Positions 19,901 through 29,616 are shown, numbered from the stretch's first letter. The stretch: 64,000 nt of DNA from Candidatus Kapaibacterium sp. (GCA_026418625.1 JAOABA010000011.1:1-64000), one strand, 5' to 3'. The notes: a model not told the origin generated them from the sequence alone. A program made the numbers and translations.

Positions 19901-20396
19901 TGTCTTCTGCATAGGTTTTTAATTTTCTTGATTCAATTTTTCCTGAAATATTTACAAACATAATTGGAAATTCAGAAAAATCTACTTCCTGAATAACAGG
20001 GTCTCTATCAAGGTCATCAGGTAAGAAGTTTTTAGATTTATCAACAGCGTCGCTCACCCTTTGTTTTGCTACAGAAGGTTCGACATCAGTTGTAAATTCA
20101 ACAGTAATAACAGAAACATCAGGTAAAGACTGGCTTCTAACCCTTTTAATTCCAGTTACAGCTTTTAACTGTTTTTCAATTGGCTTTGTAATCAAATTTT
20201 CTATGTCCGAAGGAGATGTCCCCGGATAGACAGTCTGAACAATGATTGTCGGGATTACGATATCAGGGAACTGTTCTTTTGGAAGATTAATATAAGCTAT
20301 AATACCAAGGATGATTATAGCAATAGTAAACATATATACCGGGATTTTGTTGTCAACAGCCCACGATGTTAATTTAAAATATCCGTTGTTTTTCAT
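16998..20396 (-). CDS. RND-family efflux transporter permease (AcrB/MexB-like)
   Basis: 1132 aa; VQTVYPGTSPSDIENLITKPIEKQLKAVTGIKRVRS, LGIIVDDAIVVVENTHR, GIVVKNGIILIDFIEE. Confidence 0.95.
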   Translation of the reverse strand: MKNNGYFKLTSWAVDNKIPVYMFTIAIIILGIIAYINLPKEQFPDIVIPTIIVQTVYPGTSPSDIENLITKPIEKQLKAVTGIKRVRSQSLPDVSVITVEFTTDVEPSVAKQRVSDAVDKSKNFLPDDLDRDPVIQEVDFSEFPIMFVNISGKIESRKLKTYAEDIQDAIESLKEITRVDIIGAPEREFQVDLDLFKMQSATITFNDVQNAIRSENVNISAGEILNNGTRRNIRILSQFKDVEDIKNIIVKSGRGSILYLRDIATVRDDIKEQQSFARLNGEPVITLSVIKRSGQNLIDAAEKIYKIVDDFSKTKLPKDVKITITGDRSIPTRVNLDDLINSVIIGFILVVLVLMFFMGVRDSVFVGLAVPISSFLAFLLMPSLGFSFNLVVTFTFLLALGIIVDDAIVVVENTHRLYTKEGMEIRTATKYAATEVIKPVIAGTLTTIAPFFPLLFFPGIAGKFMFYLPVIMILTLVASLFVAFVINPVLAADYMHKDPNKPINPKRVHIVAAVMIVFAIFFHLISVPMAGNILIILVVLGYFNQYILTPILIKGFQEKVLPWFMNLYKGTLRFFLKGKMPYVAVAGMFVIFILSIVIFAMFPPKVVFFPQSEPNFVYVYIKLPIGTDARVTDSVTKIIEGKVQNILGNNNPIVKSVISNVGVGAGDPSNPDRTITPHKGKITVAFVEYAKRGGKSTQVYLDEIRNKIKNFPGAEILVSMENNGPPVGKPINIEISGDDIKTLQSLERQLRQAIKDAKIEGIEKLNSDLVENKPEILIEIDRIKANSEGISSAQVGIALRTAIFGSEATKFRDDKDEYPVQIRIDNNYRNNLDAILNMPITFRDMNTNQFKQVPISAFTKVSYINTFESINRKNQKRTITLSSNVIGGYNANQINKEIASVVNTLNIPLGYSIKLTGEREDQQEASGFLSLAFLISIILILLILVTQFNSAIKPLIILTQVILSTIGVFLGFVIFKQTFSIVVTGIGVVALAGIVVKNGIILIDFIEELRKKGGRIKDNIVNGGAIRFNPVALTAASTSLGLIPLAIGFNINFETFLSEFNPNIFLGGDSVAFWAPLAWAIIYGLTFSTFLTLVVVPCMYFIQYAFTVKFTRWRNLRQHRLRLKYNNNSTEN

Positions 20397-20427
20397 TATG
20401 TCCTTTTGATTAATATCAATCTCTTAA

Positions 20428-21588
20428 TTAATTTTTTGAAGCAATTTGAATTGTCTGACCCTCATTGACTTCCGAGGAACCATCAGTAATGATTAAATCA
20501 TTTTTATTCAAACCCTCAGTAATGACTATGTTTCCATTATAGCTCAAACCTGTTTTCACAAATTTTCTTGTTACAATTGTTTTTCCATTGTTTTCAGAGG
20601 CAACATATATATATTCCTTGTTGTTTTCATCGCGTCTGATAAGATTTATAGGAACAACAATTGAATTTTCCAAAGTTATATCATTAATCTTGACTGCACA
20701 TAATTGGTTTGGTTTGATTGAATTCAAACCTGAAGGAATTTTAATCTCAACCCTGAAGGTTCTGTTAATCGGATTAATTGCTTTAGAAACTACAGAAATC
20801 TTATCGTCAAGTGATTTATCAAGCTCGGAGAAATTAATTGTTACATTGGTGCCTTGTTTGATTGTTGTTAAATAAGCCTCTGAAACATCGGCAACCACTT
20901 TGAGGTCAGACATAGCGGTTAATTTAACAACCGGTAAACCGGGGCTAACAAGCTCTCCGATTTTTGGTATGACTTCATCTACTACACCTGAAAATGGTGC
21001 ATAGATTTTGCAGTTTTCAATTTGTTCCTTTAATGACTGAAGCCTTTTTTCTAAAGATTCTTTATTGTTTTTTGCTTGAAGGTATTGAACTTCGGAACCG
21101 GCTTTTTGTTCCCAAAGTCTCTTTTGCTTTTCATACATCAAATTTGCAAATTCCAAAGATGTGAGCAGTTCTTGCTGTGATTTTTGCAGTAACGCATCAT
21201 CAAGCTGGATTAAAAGCTGACCTCTGTTAACTGATGAACCGTTTGAAACAAATATTTGGATTATTTGTCCGGGAACTTTAGAGCTAAGACTGACAGCTTT
21301 TGAAGATTCAACTTTTCCTTGAATTTCGATAAATCGTCTAAAAGTTTGGGGTTGAATGCTTTGAACATTCACATTAAGGTATTCACCATTATTTGTTGGT
21401 GATTTTTCTAATTCTTTTTCAAGGATATCAATTTTTGATTGAATCACCTTCATCTGTTCTTTAAGTTTTTTTAGTTCAGTTCTTTTAGTGTCCTGAGTTC
21501 CTTCAATTTTTTGGCAGGATTGGATAACAAAAAAAGAAACAGTCATTGCGAGTATGATTAATATTATTTTTTTCATTTTAACCCTCAT
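20428..21588 (-). CDS. RND efflux periplasmic adaptor (membrane fusion) lipoprotein
   Basis: Lipobox IQSC; VSLSSKVPGQIIQIFVSNGSSVNRGQLLIQLDDALL; CKIYAPFSGVVDE; ORF opens at 21636 but overlaps the upstream gene, so a later start is preferred. Confidence 0.92.
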   Translation of the reverse strand: MRVKMKKIILIILAMTVSFFVIQSCQKIEGTQDTKRTELKKLKEQMKVIQSKIDILEKELEKSPTNNGEYLNVNVQSIQPQTFRRFIEIQGKVESSKAVSLSSKVPGQIIQIFVSNGSSVNRGQLLIQLDDALLQKSQQELLTSLEFANLMYEKQKRLWEQKAGSEVQYLQAKNNKESLEKRLQSLKEQIENCKIYAPFSGVVDEVIPKIGELVSPGLPVVKLTAMSDLKVVADVSEAYLTTIKQGTNVTINFSELDKSLDDKISVVSKAINPINRTFRVEIKIPSGLNSIKPNQLCAVKINDITLENSIVVPINLIRRDENNKEYIYVASENNGKTIVTRKFVKTGLSYNGNIVITEGLNKNDLIITDGSSEVNEGQTIQIASKN

Positions 21589-21598
21589 AATAGTTATA

Positions 21599-22345
21599 TT
21601 AATTTTCTGATTTAATTTGGTGAAGCTCATCAACAAGATGAGTTGGAGCCTGCTTCCTTGAATTATTAAATATATCTTTTCTATATTGATTGATAAGTGT
21701 TTTTGAATTGGTATAAGCCATAATAAATACTTTGGTTAAATCTGAAACAACGTCTTCAGGATTTAAATTTTTGAACATTTCAGATTTGTGAATACTTAAT
21801 AGTAGTTGAATGGTGCCTGTAAGAGCAAGCCAAAGCTGTGTGATAGCATAGCAGGTGCTGAAATCATCATTAAAAATACCCGTTTCTATACCTTTTTGAA
21901 AAGTCAATAATTTCTCTTTGAAAATATCTTCTTCGATTTTTCTGAGGCTTTCAAGTGTTTCGGGTTTGATGTTTGATAGATTTAAAGTTCCTTCAGAATG
22001 CAATTCGTTTATCATATTGAAAAATTCGGGATAACTGACTGCAAAGCGATAATATGCTAAAGAGAAGCTTAATATCTTGTCTTCTATCGAATTAGCTTTT
22101 GAGTCTGCTTCGTTTAGAAATTTAATCAGGGTTGGAAAACCTTTTTCGAGCAATACAGAAGCATATAAATCATCTTTTGTCTTATAGTAAAGATAGAGTG
22201 TTCCTTTAGAAAGTTGGGCTTCTTCGGCAATCAAGTCCATTGAAGTGTTGTTATAACCAACTCTGAGGAATACTTTCAAAGCGGCTTTTAATATATCGAG
22301 CCGTCTTTTTTCTTTTTCTTTTTGTTTTCGTTCTAAGATGCCCAT
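21599..22345 (-). CDS. TetR/AcrR family transcriptional regulator
   Basis: RLDILKAALKVFLRVGYNNTSMDLIAEEAQLSKGTLYLYYKTKDDLYASVL. Confidence 0.95.
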   Translation of the reverse strand: MGILERKQKEKEKRRLDILKAALKVFLRVGYNNTSMDLIAEEAQLSKGTLYLYYKTKDDLYASVLLEKGFPTLIKFLNEADSKANSIEDKILSFSLAYYRFAVSYPEFFNMINELHSEGTLNLSNIKPETLESLRKIEEDIFKEKLLTFQKGIETGIFNDDFSTCYAITQLWLALTGTIQLLLSIHKSEMFKNLNPEDVVSDLTKVFIMAYTNSKTLINQYRKDIFNNSRKQAPTHLVDELHQIKSEN

Positions 22346-22357
22346 ATTAACCTCAGA

Positions 22358-23704
22358 TTAATTTTTTTCAACAATTTCAAAATAGCGTTTGTCAACATCT
22401 CCAATTAAATTTTCATAATCAGATTTTGCGATAAGGAAATCATAAATAGCCTGTGTCTTATTCAAACGAGCTTGACGAAGGGCTGTGTCTGCATCATTAA
22501 TTTCTACCTGACTGCCGGTTCCTTCCCTATATCGGATTGTTGCAATATTGTAACCAAGTTCAGCTTGTTTTACGGTATTTTGTTGAACTTTTATTCTGTT
22601 TAAAGCTATTTCCATTTGATTTAGGGCATTATCAAACTGCATCTTAATTATTTCGTAAAGCTGTTTATATCTTTCATCTACAATCAAGTAGTCAATTTTA
22701 GCTTGTTGAGTTCTTGCGTCAGTCTGAAAACCTTTAAAAATTGACAAGGATACATTAAGACCAACTGCAAGACTTTTTGCCGTGAGGAAATCAAAAGTAT
22801 TTGATTGTCCCTGAATAATATAATTTCCGAATAGTGCAACAGTAGGATAGAAATCTGATTTCTCAATCTCGATGATATCTTCGCTAACTTTTTTTTGGAG
22901 TTGAAATGCTTTCAAATCAAAATTGTAATTTGCTAAGTCATCGGGGGAGATTTTTTTAATATTTATTTCGCTGTCCTCTGGGATTTTTAGTTCCCCATCC
23001 AAGTCAATTTTATCATTTATATTCAATCCCATTTCGAGCTTTAAAGCGTTTAAAGCATTATTATAAGCATTTTCAGCCTGAAGAATGGCAGGTCGAATAT
23101 TTTCAACAGCCACTTCTGCTCTGATTTTATCGTATTCCGGTATGAAGCCTTCACGAAACATAGCATCAACAGATTTTAGGTTTTCCTCAGCATTGTTTAG
23201 GCTCATTTTCAGGACTTCAAGGTATTCTTTTGCGAGTAGAGCGCCATAGAAGGCTTTTTTAACATTGCTGACAGTTTTGGAAATTGTTGACTTATATTGC
23301 TCACGTGAAGCAGCAGAATAGATTTTTGCAGTTCCGAGACCAGTAAAAACAGCAGAATTAAAAACTATCTGATTTAAACTTGCTACTGTTTGAAATGAAT
23401 TATCAGCCCCGACTTTGATTGGAGTTAATTTACCACTGCTCGGATTCTGAAAATCGGGTAGAAAGAAAACAGGGGACTGAAGATTTCTTGTGTAATTTGC
23501 ATTTACTGATAGACTTGGAAGGGCATTTCCAATAGCTTCACGAACAGCTTGGTCAGCCTTTTCAATTGAATATTTAGCAGTTCTTGCTTCGTAATTATAT
23601 TTTACGGCAGTTGTGATTGCTTTATCCAAATTTATCTTATCAGGTGCCGAAAACAAATTCGAATACCCAATTATTAGTATGATAAATAACGTTTTTCTAA
23701 GCAT
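22358..23704 (-). CDS. TolC family outer membrane efflux protein
   Basis: OEP repeats: LDKAITTAVKYNYEARTAKYSIEKADQAVREAIGNALPSL; YREGTGSQVEINDADTALRQARLNKTQAIYDFLIA. Confidence 0.93.
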   Translation of the reverse strand: MLRKTLFIILIIGYSNLFSAPDKINLDKAITTAVKYNYEARTAKYSIEKADQAVREAIGNALPSLSVNANYTRNLQSPVFFLPDFQNPSSGKLTPIKVGADNSFQTVASLNQIVFNSAVFTGLGTAKIYSAASREQYKSTISKTVSNVKKAFYGALLAKEYLEVLKMSLNNAEENLKSVDAMFREGFIPEYDKIRAEVAVENIRPAILQAENAYNNALNALKLEMGLNINDKIDLDGELKIPEDSEINIKKISPDDLANYNFDLKAFQLQKKVSEDIIEIEKSDFYPTVALFGNYIIQGQSNTFDFLTAKSLAVGLNVSLSIFKGFQTDARTQQAKIDYLIVDERYKQLYEIIKMQFDNALNQMEIALNRIKVQQNTVKQAELGYNIATIRYREGTGSQVEINDADTALRQARLNKTQAIYDFLIAKSDYENLIGDVDKRYFEIVEKN

Positions 23705-23722
23705 ACATCAATCCTTAACAAA

Positions 23723-23778
23723 AAATGACTATAAATTAAAAAAATGACTAACAGTCATTTACTAAATAAAAGTCATTT
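23723..23778. promoter_or_regulatory. Candidate TetR-family operator with four half-sites
   Basis: AAATGACT at 23723-23730 and 23742-23749; AGTCATTT at 23753-23760 and 23771-23778; central AAATGACT-aac-AGTCATTT is a perfect inverted repeat upstream of the tolC-tetR-mfp-rnd operon. Confidence 0.7.
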
Positions 23779-23895
23779 AACGAAGAAAAAATTTAAAAAT
23801 TTTATAAACAAATAATTTTTTAAAAAAAAAGCTTATTCTGCCGAAATTACTATTGAATGGTTTTATAATTTGATTTTAAATAAAGTTTAGTAAGT

Positions 23896-26091
23896 ATGTC
23901 TTTGTTCATAGAAAGAGAAGAACTTGAAATATTAAGGAAAAAGCTCGATGACGCAGTCAAAAATGGAATTGGGTCAGTGGTTTTTATTTCGGGTGAACCC
24001 GGTTCAGGAAAAACCACACTAATCGAGCAATTTCTGAAAGAGTGCGATAGTTACTATGAGCAAAACATACTAACAGCATCGAGCAGATGCCTCGATATGG
24101 ATGGTGTTTCTCGTGGTTTTCTTCCTTGGAAGGAAATCCTGATTGAACTCGATGCTGACAAAGCAGCCGGAAAAGATGAAGAGAAAAAGAATAATTTCAA
24201 AAAAGTAATTAAAGTAATTTTTGATGATGCTGGTCCTGAGTGGATTCAAAGTATAGATGTTATTGGGGATATAGCAGCAGCTGCTTTAACTACAGCCAAA
24301 GCAATATCAAAAACTGACACCATTGATGTAGCAACCGGAGAAGTGAAAAAGCTCTCATTTGCTGAAAGACTCAAGAATGCATTCGATTACAGCGCAGGTG
24401 CTTGGCTTGGTGCAATACCTATGGTTGGTGGATTATTTGAGGCAATTTTTAAAACTTCTCAAAAATTAGCTGAAAACGAGCAACAGACCTTCTTGAAAAG
24501 CCAGGAAGACTTTTTCTGGCTTGTTTCAAAAAAATTGAGAGATATGGCAAAAGAAAACCCGATTGTAATTTTTCTTGACGATTTACAGTGGGCAGACTTA
24601 TCCTCAATTAATTTGTTGTTCTATCTGGCAAGGAATATCAAGGACAGAACATATCCTTTAATCATAATAGGTTCATATCGCTATGAGTGCCTCAAAGAAG
24701 GGCGTTTTAATCCAATCAAAGGAACAATTGAACAGCATCCATTACTGGAAAAAATCAACAACCTGATTCGTTATTCAGCACTTGAAGAAATACAATTAAG
24801 CCTTTTCAACAAGGCACAAATCAGAGACTTAATTAATATTACTTTTAAGAATAATGATTTTACTGAAAGCTTTGCAGCAGATTTATACAATTTAACAAAA
24901 GGGAATCCTCTTTTCGTAGATGAAACTCTTAAAAATTTACAGGAGAATTTCTTCATTTATCAAGATTCAAATAAGGTTTTTAAATTAAGAAGGAAATTCA
25001 CAATAAATGAAATACCTAAAACAATTGCGGCGGTTCTAAATGACAGATTTTTGAGGCTAAACGATGATATGCAGTTATTTTTGCAGGTAGCTTCAGTGCA
25101 AGGGGAGAGGTTTTCACTTGAAATAATCTCTAAAATTCTTGGGGAAAATTTGGTTAAAATTGAGAAAACTAACGCAAATCTAAGTGATATTCATAAAATG
25201 GTCCAAAAATCAGATGTGATTGATGAAAGTTTTCGTGAATATTATGAGTTTTCAAATAATTTGCTACAGAAATATGTATATGAATCTCTTAATGCTGATT
25301 TCAGGCTTTCTCTCCACAGAAAAGTAGCCAATGCCTACAGAGAATATCAAACAGAGGACGGATTAAAAAATTATGCATACCATCTGGGGGTCGCCACCAA
25401 AATTTTTGACCAGAACGGACAAATAACTGATAAAATAGCTAATATTAGCACGGATGATGTAAATGAAATTATTAATGCCTATAAAAAGCTATCAAATAAT
25501 TATATCAAGTCTTTCAGGTTAGAAGAAGCAAATATTATTTGTCATAATATTGTTAGGTTGTCAGGGTTAATAAATGATATAGAAGCTGAAATTGAATATA
25601 CAAATGTTATTGGGAAAGGTTTAAAATTATCAGGAAAGTGGAATGATGCTGAAAAATACTACAAGTCAGCTTATGAAAAATCTAATCTTATAAAAAATAG
25701 TGAATTATCTCAACAAGTAACAGAAAATTACATCAGTTTTCTTGAGCTAAAAGCAAGGTCTTTTGAAAAATCAAATAAATTAAATGAATCAATAAATATT
25801 TATTCTGATGCTTTAAAAATTCTGAATCCCTTACCGTTTGGTTTAATGGAAGCAAGATTGACAAAACAATTGCTGTGGCTTTTTATGATTACAGGCAAAG
25901 CGAATCAAATCAAAAAGCTGATTGATGAGACTTTGAATAAAGCAAAATCAACAGATCTCTATGATGAATTTTATGAACAGATTTTATCACTCATCAGTAA
26001 AGGAATTGATTTCAATTCTACAATTGGCGATGGAAGAAATAACCTTAAATTAAATCAAATCTTATCAACACTTCGAAATACCTATAAATAA
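23896..26091 (+). CDS. STAND-type AAA ATPase with TPR-like C-terminal region
   Basis: FIEREELEILRKKL, Walker A ISGEPGSGKTTLIEQF, Walker B IVIFLDDLQWADLSSINLLFYLAR, TKGNPLFVDETLKNL; helical repeats at C-terminus. Confidence 0.85.
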   Translation: MSLFIEREELEILRKKLDDAVKNGIGSVVFISGEPGSGKTTLIEQFLKECDSYYEQNILTASSRCLDMDGVSRGFLPWKEILIELDADKAAGKDEEKKNNFKKVIKVIFDDAGPEWIQSIDVIGDIAAAALTTAKAISKTDTIDVATGEVKKLSFAERLKNAFDYSAGAWLGAIPMVGGLFEAIFKTSQKLAENEQQTFLKSQEDFFWLVSKKLRDMAKENPIVIFLDDLQWADLSSINLLFYLARNIKDRTYPLIIIGSYRYECLKEGRFNPIKGTIEQHPLLEKINNLIRYSALEEIQLSLFNKAQIRDLINITFKNNDFTESFAADLYNLTKGNPLFVDETLKNLQENFFIYQDSNKVFKLRRKFTINEIPKTIAAVLNDRFLRLNDDMQLFLQVASVQGERFSLEIISKILGENLVKIEKTNANLSDIHKMVQKSDVIDESFREYYEFSNNLLQKYVYESLNADFRLSLHRKVANAYREYQTEDGLKNYAYHLGVATKIFDQNGQITDKIANISTDDVNEIINAYKKLSNNYIKSFRLEEANIICHNIVRLSGLINDIEAEIEYTNVIGKGLKLSGKWNDAEKYYKSAYEKSNLIKNSELSQQVTENYISFLELKARSFEKSNKLNESINIYSDALKILNPLPFGLMEARLTKQLLWLFMITGKANQIKKLIDETLNKAKSTDLYDEFYEQILSLISKGIDFNSTIGDGRNNLKLNQILSTLRNTYK

Positions 26092-26164
26092 TATTTATTT
26101 TTAATAGTTATAATCTAATTATTTATCCGAAAACTGAATTAAAACGGTGAAAAAAATTTAGACA

Positions 26165-26240
26165 GTCATTCTGACAAACAAAATTTGGAAGAATCCATTA
26201 CAATTTTAAATGGATGCTTCGCCTTCGGCTCAGCAAGACG
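26165..26240. repeat. Degenerate palindromic intergenic element, copy 1
   Basis: GTCATTCTGA...AGAATCCATTacaattttAAATGGATgCTTC...CTCAGCAAGAC: imperfect long inverted repeat, similar to 48488-48562. Confidence 0.6.
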
Positions 26241-26337
26241 TTGTGGTTTTATTAATTTATTACATATTTCTAATTTTAATAATAAATTAGCTTTTTTTTC
26301 GTAAAACCTTTGTTTATTAATATTTATTTGCAGGAAA

Positions 26338-28887
26338 ATGGCTGATTATCCTTTTAGAGAAATTGAACCAAAATGGCAGCGTTATTGGGAAGAGAATCAA
26401 GTTTACAAAACAAGTGATGACACAACAAAACCAAAATTCTATGTCCTTGATATGTTCCCCTATCCAAGTGGTGCGGGACTGCATATTGGACATCCCGAAG
26501 GATATACAGCCACGGATATTGTATCAAGATACAAGAGGATGAGAGGGTTTAATGTTCTTCATCCAATGGGTTTCGATGCTTTTGGGCTTCCAACCGAAAG
26601 ATATTCGATGCAAACTGGAATTCATCCTAATGAAGCAACAAAAAAGAATATTGAAGTCTTCAAAAAGCAACTTAAAATGCTCGGACTTGACTATGATTGG
26701 AGCAGGGAAATCAATACAACTGATCCATCATATTATAAATGGACTCAATGGATGTTTTTGTTGATATATAATTCTTGGTATGACGAAGAGCTAAACAAAG
26801 CAAGACCTATCTCAGAACTTCCAATACCAGATTATATTACTGATGAAAAGCAAAAGAACGAATACATTGATAGTCAGCGATTAGCATATATAGCAATGAT
26901 TCCGGTGAATTGGTGCGAACAGCTTGGAACTGTCCTTGCTAATGAAGAGGTAGATGAGTGGCGAGAGAAAGGTTATAAGGTGGAACGCAGACCAATGAGG
27001 CAATGGATGATAAGAATTACCAAATATGCGAATCGATTGCTTGATGATCTTGCTCTTGTTGACTGGCCACCCTCAACTCTTGAAATGCAGAAAAACTGGA
27101 TAGGGAAAAGTTATGGAGCAGAAATAAATTTTCAAATCGAGGGCACTGAAAAATTTATCAGAGTCTTTACAACAAGACCGGATACTATCTTTGGGGCTAC
27201 ATATATGGTTCTTGCTCCTGAACATCCTTACGTTAAGGAGATTACAACTGCAGAAAGAAAAGAAGAAGTTGAAAATTATATCAAACAAACCTCCGTTAAG
27301 ACAGACCTTGAAAGAACTGAACTAAGCAAAGAGAAAACAGGAGTTTTTACTGGTGCTTTTGCTATAAATCCTGCTACCAAGAAAGAAATACCAATCTGGA
27401 TTGCTGATTATGTTTTGCTTGGGTATGGAACTGGGGCTATTATGGCTGTTCCCGGACACGATGAGAGGGATTTCGATTTTGCAAAGAAATTTGGTTTACC
27501 AATCGTTGAAGTCGTTTCTCCGACTAATGAACCATCAGCTGAGCTTAAATCAGCATTTGTTGAAGATGGATTTAATGTCAATTCAGCTAATGATGAGGTT
27601 TCACTTGATGGACTAAGCACAAAAGAAGCATTCAAAAAAATAATTGATTGGCTCGAGCAAAAAGGAATTGGAAATTATAAAGTCCAATTCAAGCTGAGGG
27701 ATTGGCTATTTTCAAGGCAGCGTTATTGGGGAGAACCAATTCCAATTATATTTTTTGAAGATGGAACTAAAAGGGCTCTCGAATTTGATGAATTGCCGCT
27801 TAAATTGCCCGATGTCCAAGATTTTAAACCGGCTGGAACGGGAGAATCTCCATTAGCAAAGATTGATAGTTGGATAAAACATTTTGACGAAAAAACAGGA
27901 AAATGGGGGCGGTTCGAAACTAATACAATGCCACAGTGGGCTGGCTCTTGCTGGTATTATCTTAGATATATTGACCCGAATAATAATGAATTTTTCTGCG
28001 ATCCTGTTAAAGAAAGATATTGGATGTCTCCAAATGGAGTTGACCTTTATGTTGGAGGGGCTGAGCACGCAGTGCTACATCTACTTTATGCAAGATTTTG
28101 GCACAAAGTGCTTTATGATTATGGTTATGTTTCAACTCCTGAGCCATTTAAGAAACTCTTTCATCAAGGTTTGATTCTTGGTGAAGATGGAAGGAAAATG
28201 TCAAAGTCTTTGGGAAATGTTAAGAATCCGGATGAAGTTGTAAGAGATTTCGGAGCTGACTCATTAAGACTTTTTGAAATGTTCTTGGGACCATTACAGG
28301 ATTCAAAACCTTGGTCAGAGAAAGGTATCGAGGGAGTCTTTAGATTTTTGAACAGGGTTTGGAGGATGATTGTTGATGACAAAGGTAACTTGTCATCAGC
28401 AGTTCAGGAAATTGAACCAACACAGGAACAAGATTACGTACTTAATTACACAATTAAAAAAATAGCTGATGATATTGAAAGCCTTCATTTTAATACGTCA
28501 ATTTCACAAATGATGATTTTTGTAAATGAGTTTACAAAATCCGAATTTAGACCAAGAAAAGCTATGGAAAAATTCGTAATAGTTCTTTCACTATTTGCAC
28601 CACATCTTGGTGAAGAGCTATGGCGAATTTTGGGACATTCAAACTCAGTTTTCTTCGAGAAATATCCAGATTATGATGAAAGCAAAATAGTTTTAAAGCA
28701 AATTGAATTTGTTTTTCAGGTTAATAGTAAAATTAGAAGTAAGATGATGTTGAATTCGGATATGACTCAGGATGAAATAGAGAAAATTGCTTTGAAAGAT
28801 AGTAATGTTCTAAAACATATCAACAATCAGCCAATCAAGAAGACTATTTTCGTTAAGAATAAACTGATTAATTTTATTGTTGGTTGA
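26338..28887 (+). CDS. leuS: Leucyl-tRNA synthetase
   Basis: MFPYPSGAGLHIGHPEGYTATDI; KMSKSLGNVKNPDEVV; editing domain. Confidence 0.98.
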   Translation: MADYPFREIEPKWQRYWEENQVYKTSDDTTKPKFYVLDMFPYPSGAGLHIGHPEGYTATDIVSRYKRMRGFNVLHPMGFDAFGLPTERYSMQTGIHPNEATKKNIEVFKKQLKMLGLDYDWSREINTTDPSYYKWTQWMFLLIYNSWYDEELNKARPISELPIPDYITDEKQKNEYIDSQRLAYIAMIPVNWCEQLGTVLANEEVDEWREKGYKVERRPMRQWMIRITKYANRLLDDLALVDWPPSTLEMQKNWIGKSYGAEINFQIEGTEKFIRVFTTRPDTIFGATYMVLAPEHPYVKEITTAERKEEVENYIKQTSVKTDLERTELSKEKTGVFTGAFAINPATKKEIPIWIADYVLLGYGTGAIMAVPGHDERDFDFAKKFGLPIVEVVSPTNEPSAELKSAFVEDGFNVNSANDEVSLDGLSTKEAFKKIIDWLEQKGIGNYKVQFKLRDWLFSRQRYWGEPIPIIFFEDGTKRALEFDELPLKLPDVQDFKPAGTGESPLAKIDSWIKHFDEKTGKWGRFETNTMPQWAGSCWYYLRYIDPNNNEFFCDPVKERYWMSPNGVDLYVGGAEHAVLHLLYARFWHKVLYDYGYVSTPEPFKKLFHQGLILGEDGRKMSKSLGNVKNPDEVVRDFGADSLRLFEMFLGPLQDSKPWSEKGIEGVFRFLNRVWRMIVDDKGNLSSAVQEIEPTQEQDYVLNYTIKKIADDIESLHFNTSISQMMIFVNEFTKSEFRPRKAMEKFVIVLSLFAPHLGEELWRILGHSNSVFFEKYPDYDESKIVLKQIEFVFQVNSKIRSKMMLNSDMTQDEIEKIALKDSNVLKHINNQPIKKTIFVKNKLINFIVG

Positions 28888-28957
28888 TAATATTTAAATC
28901 TATTTATTCTATTGTTGAAGTAAATATTTTTGGCTATAATACAGAAAACAGAAATGG

Positions 28958-29602
28958 TTAGATACTGAGTAGTAATTCTTTCCAATAGTTTTCATCTTTA
29001 TTATCTGCACTTTGAGTATTTTTTAGTAAACTTTCAACATATTTTCCAATTACATCAAATTCTAAATTAACTTTATCACCAACTTTTAATAGATTAAGAG
29101 TTGTATTATTCCAAGTGTGAGGAATAATCGAAACTAAGAACCAGTCATTTTCTGCTTTTGCAGTTGTTAAGCTTACACCATCCATACAAATTGAACCAGT
29201 ATTGATTACATATTTACTAAATTCTTGTGGATAATTAATTTCAATTAATATCCCAGTTCTTTCTGGTTGAATAGATTTAACAATACCAACACAATCAATA
29301 TGACCGAGAACGATATGCCCACCCAGTCTTTTATTTAAAGTCAATGCTCTTTCGAGGTTAACTTTCTTACCATTTCTAAAGCTGCCAAGAGTTGTTTTTC
29401 TTAATGTTTCCTCAACTGCTTCTACCTCGAAAATATTTCCTTTAACCTGAACAACAGTTTGACAAGCACCATTGATTGAGACAGAATCATCTACGGCTAA
29501 GTCATTAATCATATGATTAGCTTTAACAGAAATTTTATAACCACCACCAATGGAAGTTATACTATTAATGATACCTATTTCTTCAATTAAACCAGTAAAC
29601 AT
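28958..29602 (-). CDS. ribE: Riboflavin synthase, alpha subunit
   Basis: MFTGLIEEIGIINSI; duplicated lumazine-binding barrel; DSVSINGACQTVV and GSICMDGVSLTTA. Confidence 0.95.
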   Translation of the reverse strand: MFTGLIEEIGIINSITSIGGGYKISVKANHMINDLAVDDSVSINGACQTVVQVKGNIFEVEAVEETLRKTTLGSFRNGKKVNLERALTLNKRLGGHIVLGHIDCVGIVKSIQPERTGILIEINYPQEFSKYVINTGSICMDGVSLTTAKAENDWFLVSIIPHTWNNTTLNLLKVGDKVNLEFDVIGKYVESLLKNTQSADNKDENYWKELLLSI

Positions 29603-29616
29603 ATTCACTCAAAATA

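Noticed and set aside
20588-20875. Antisense ORFs in the track (e.g. 20588-20875 +, 5230-5526 -, 59476-59883 -, 57823-58191 -)
   Set aside because: They lie fully inside strongly supported genes on the opposite strand, show no recognisable domain and have low-complexity composition.
26254-26290. A/T-only inverted repeat TAATTTATTA...TAATAAATTA before leuS
   Set aside because: Expected by chance in AT-rich intergenic DNA; no GC stem.
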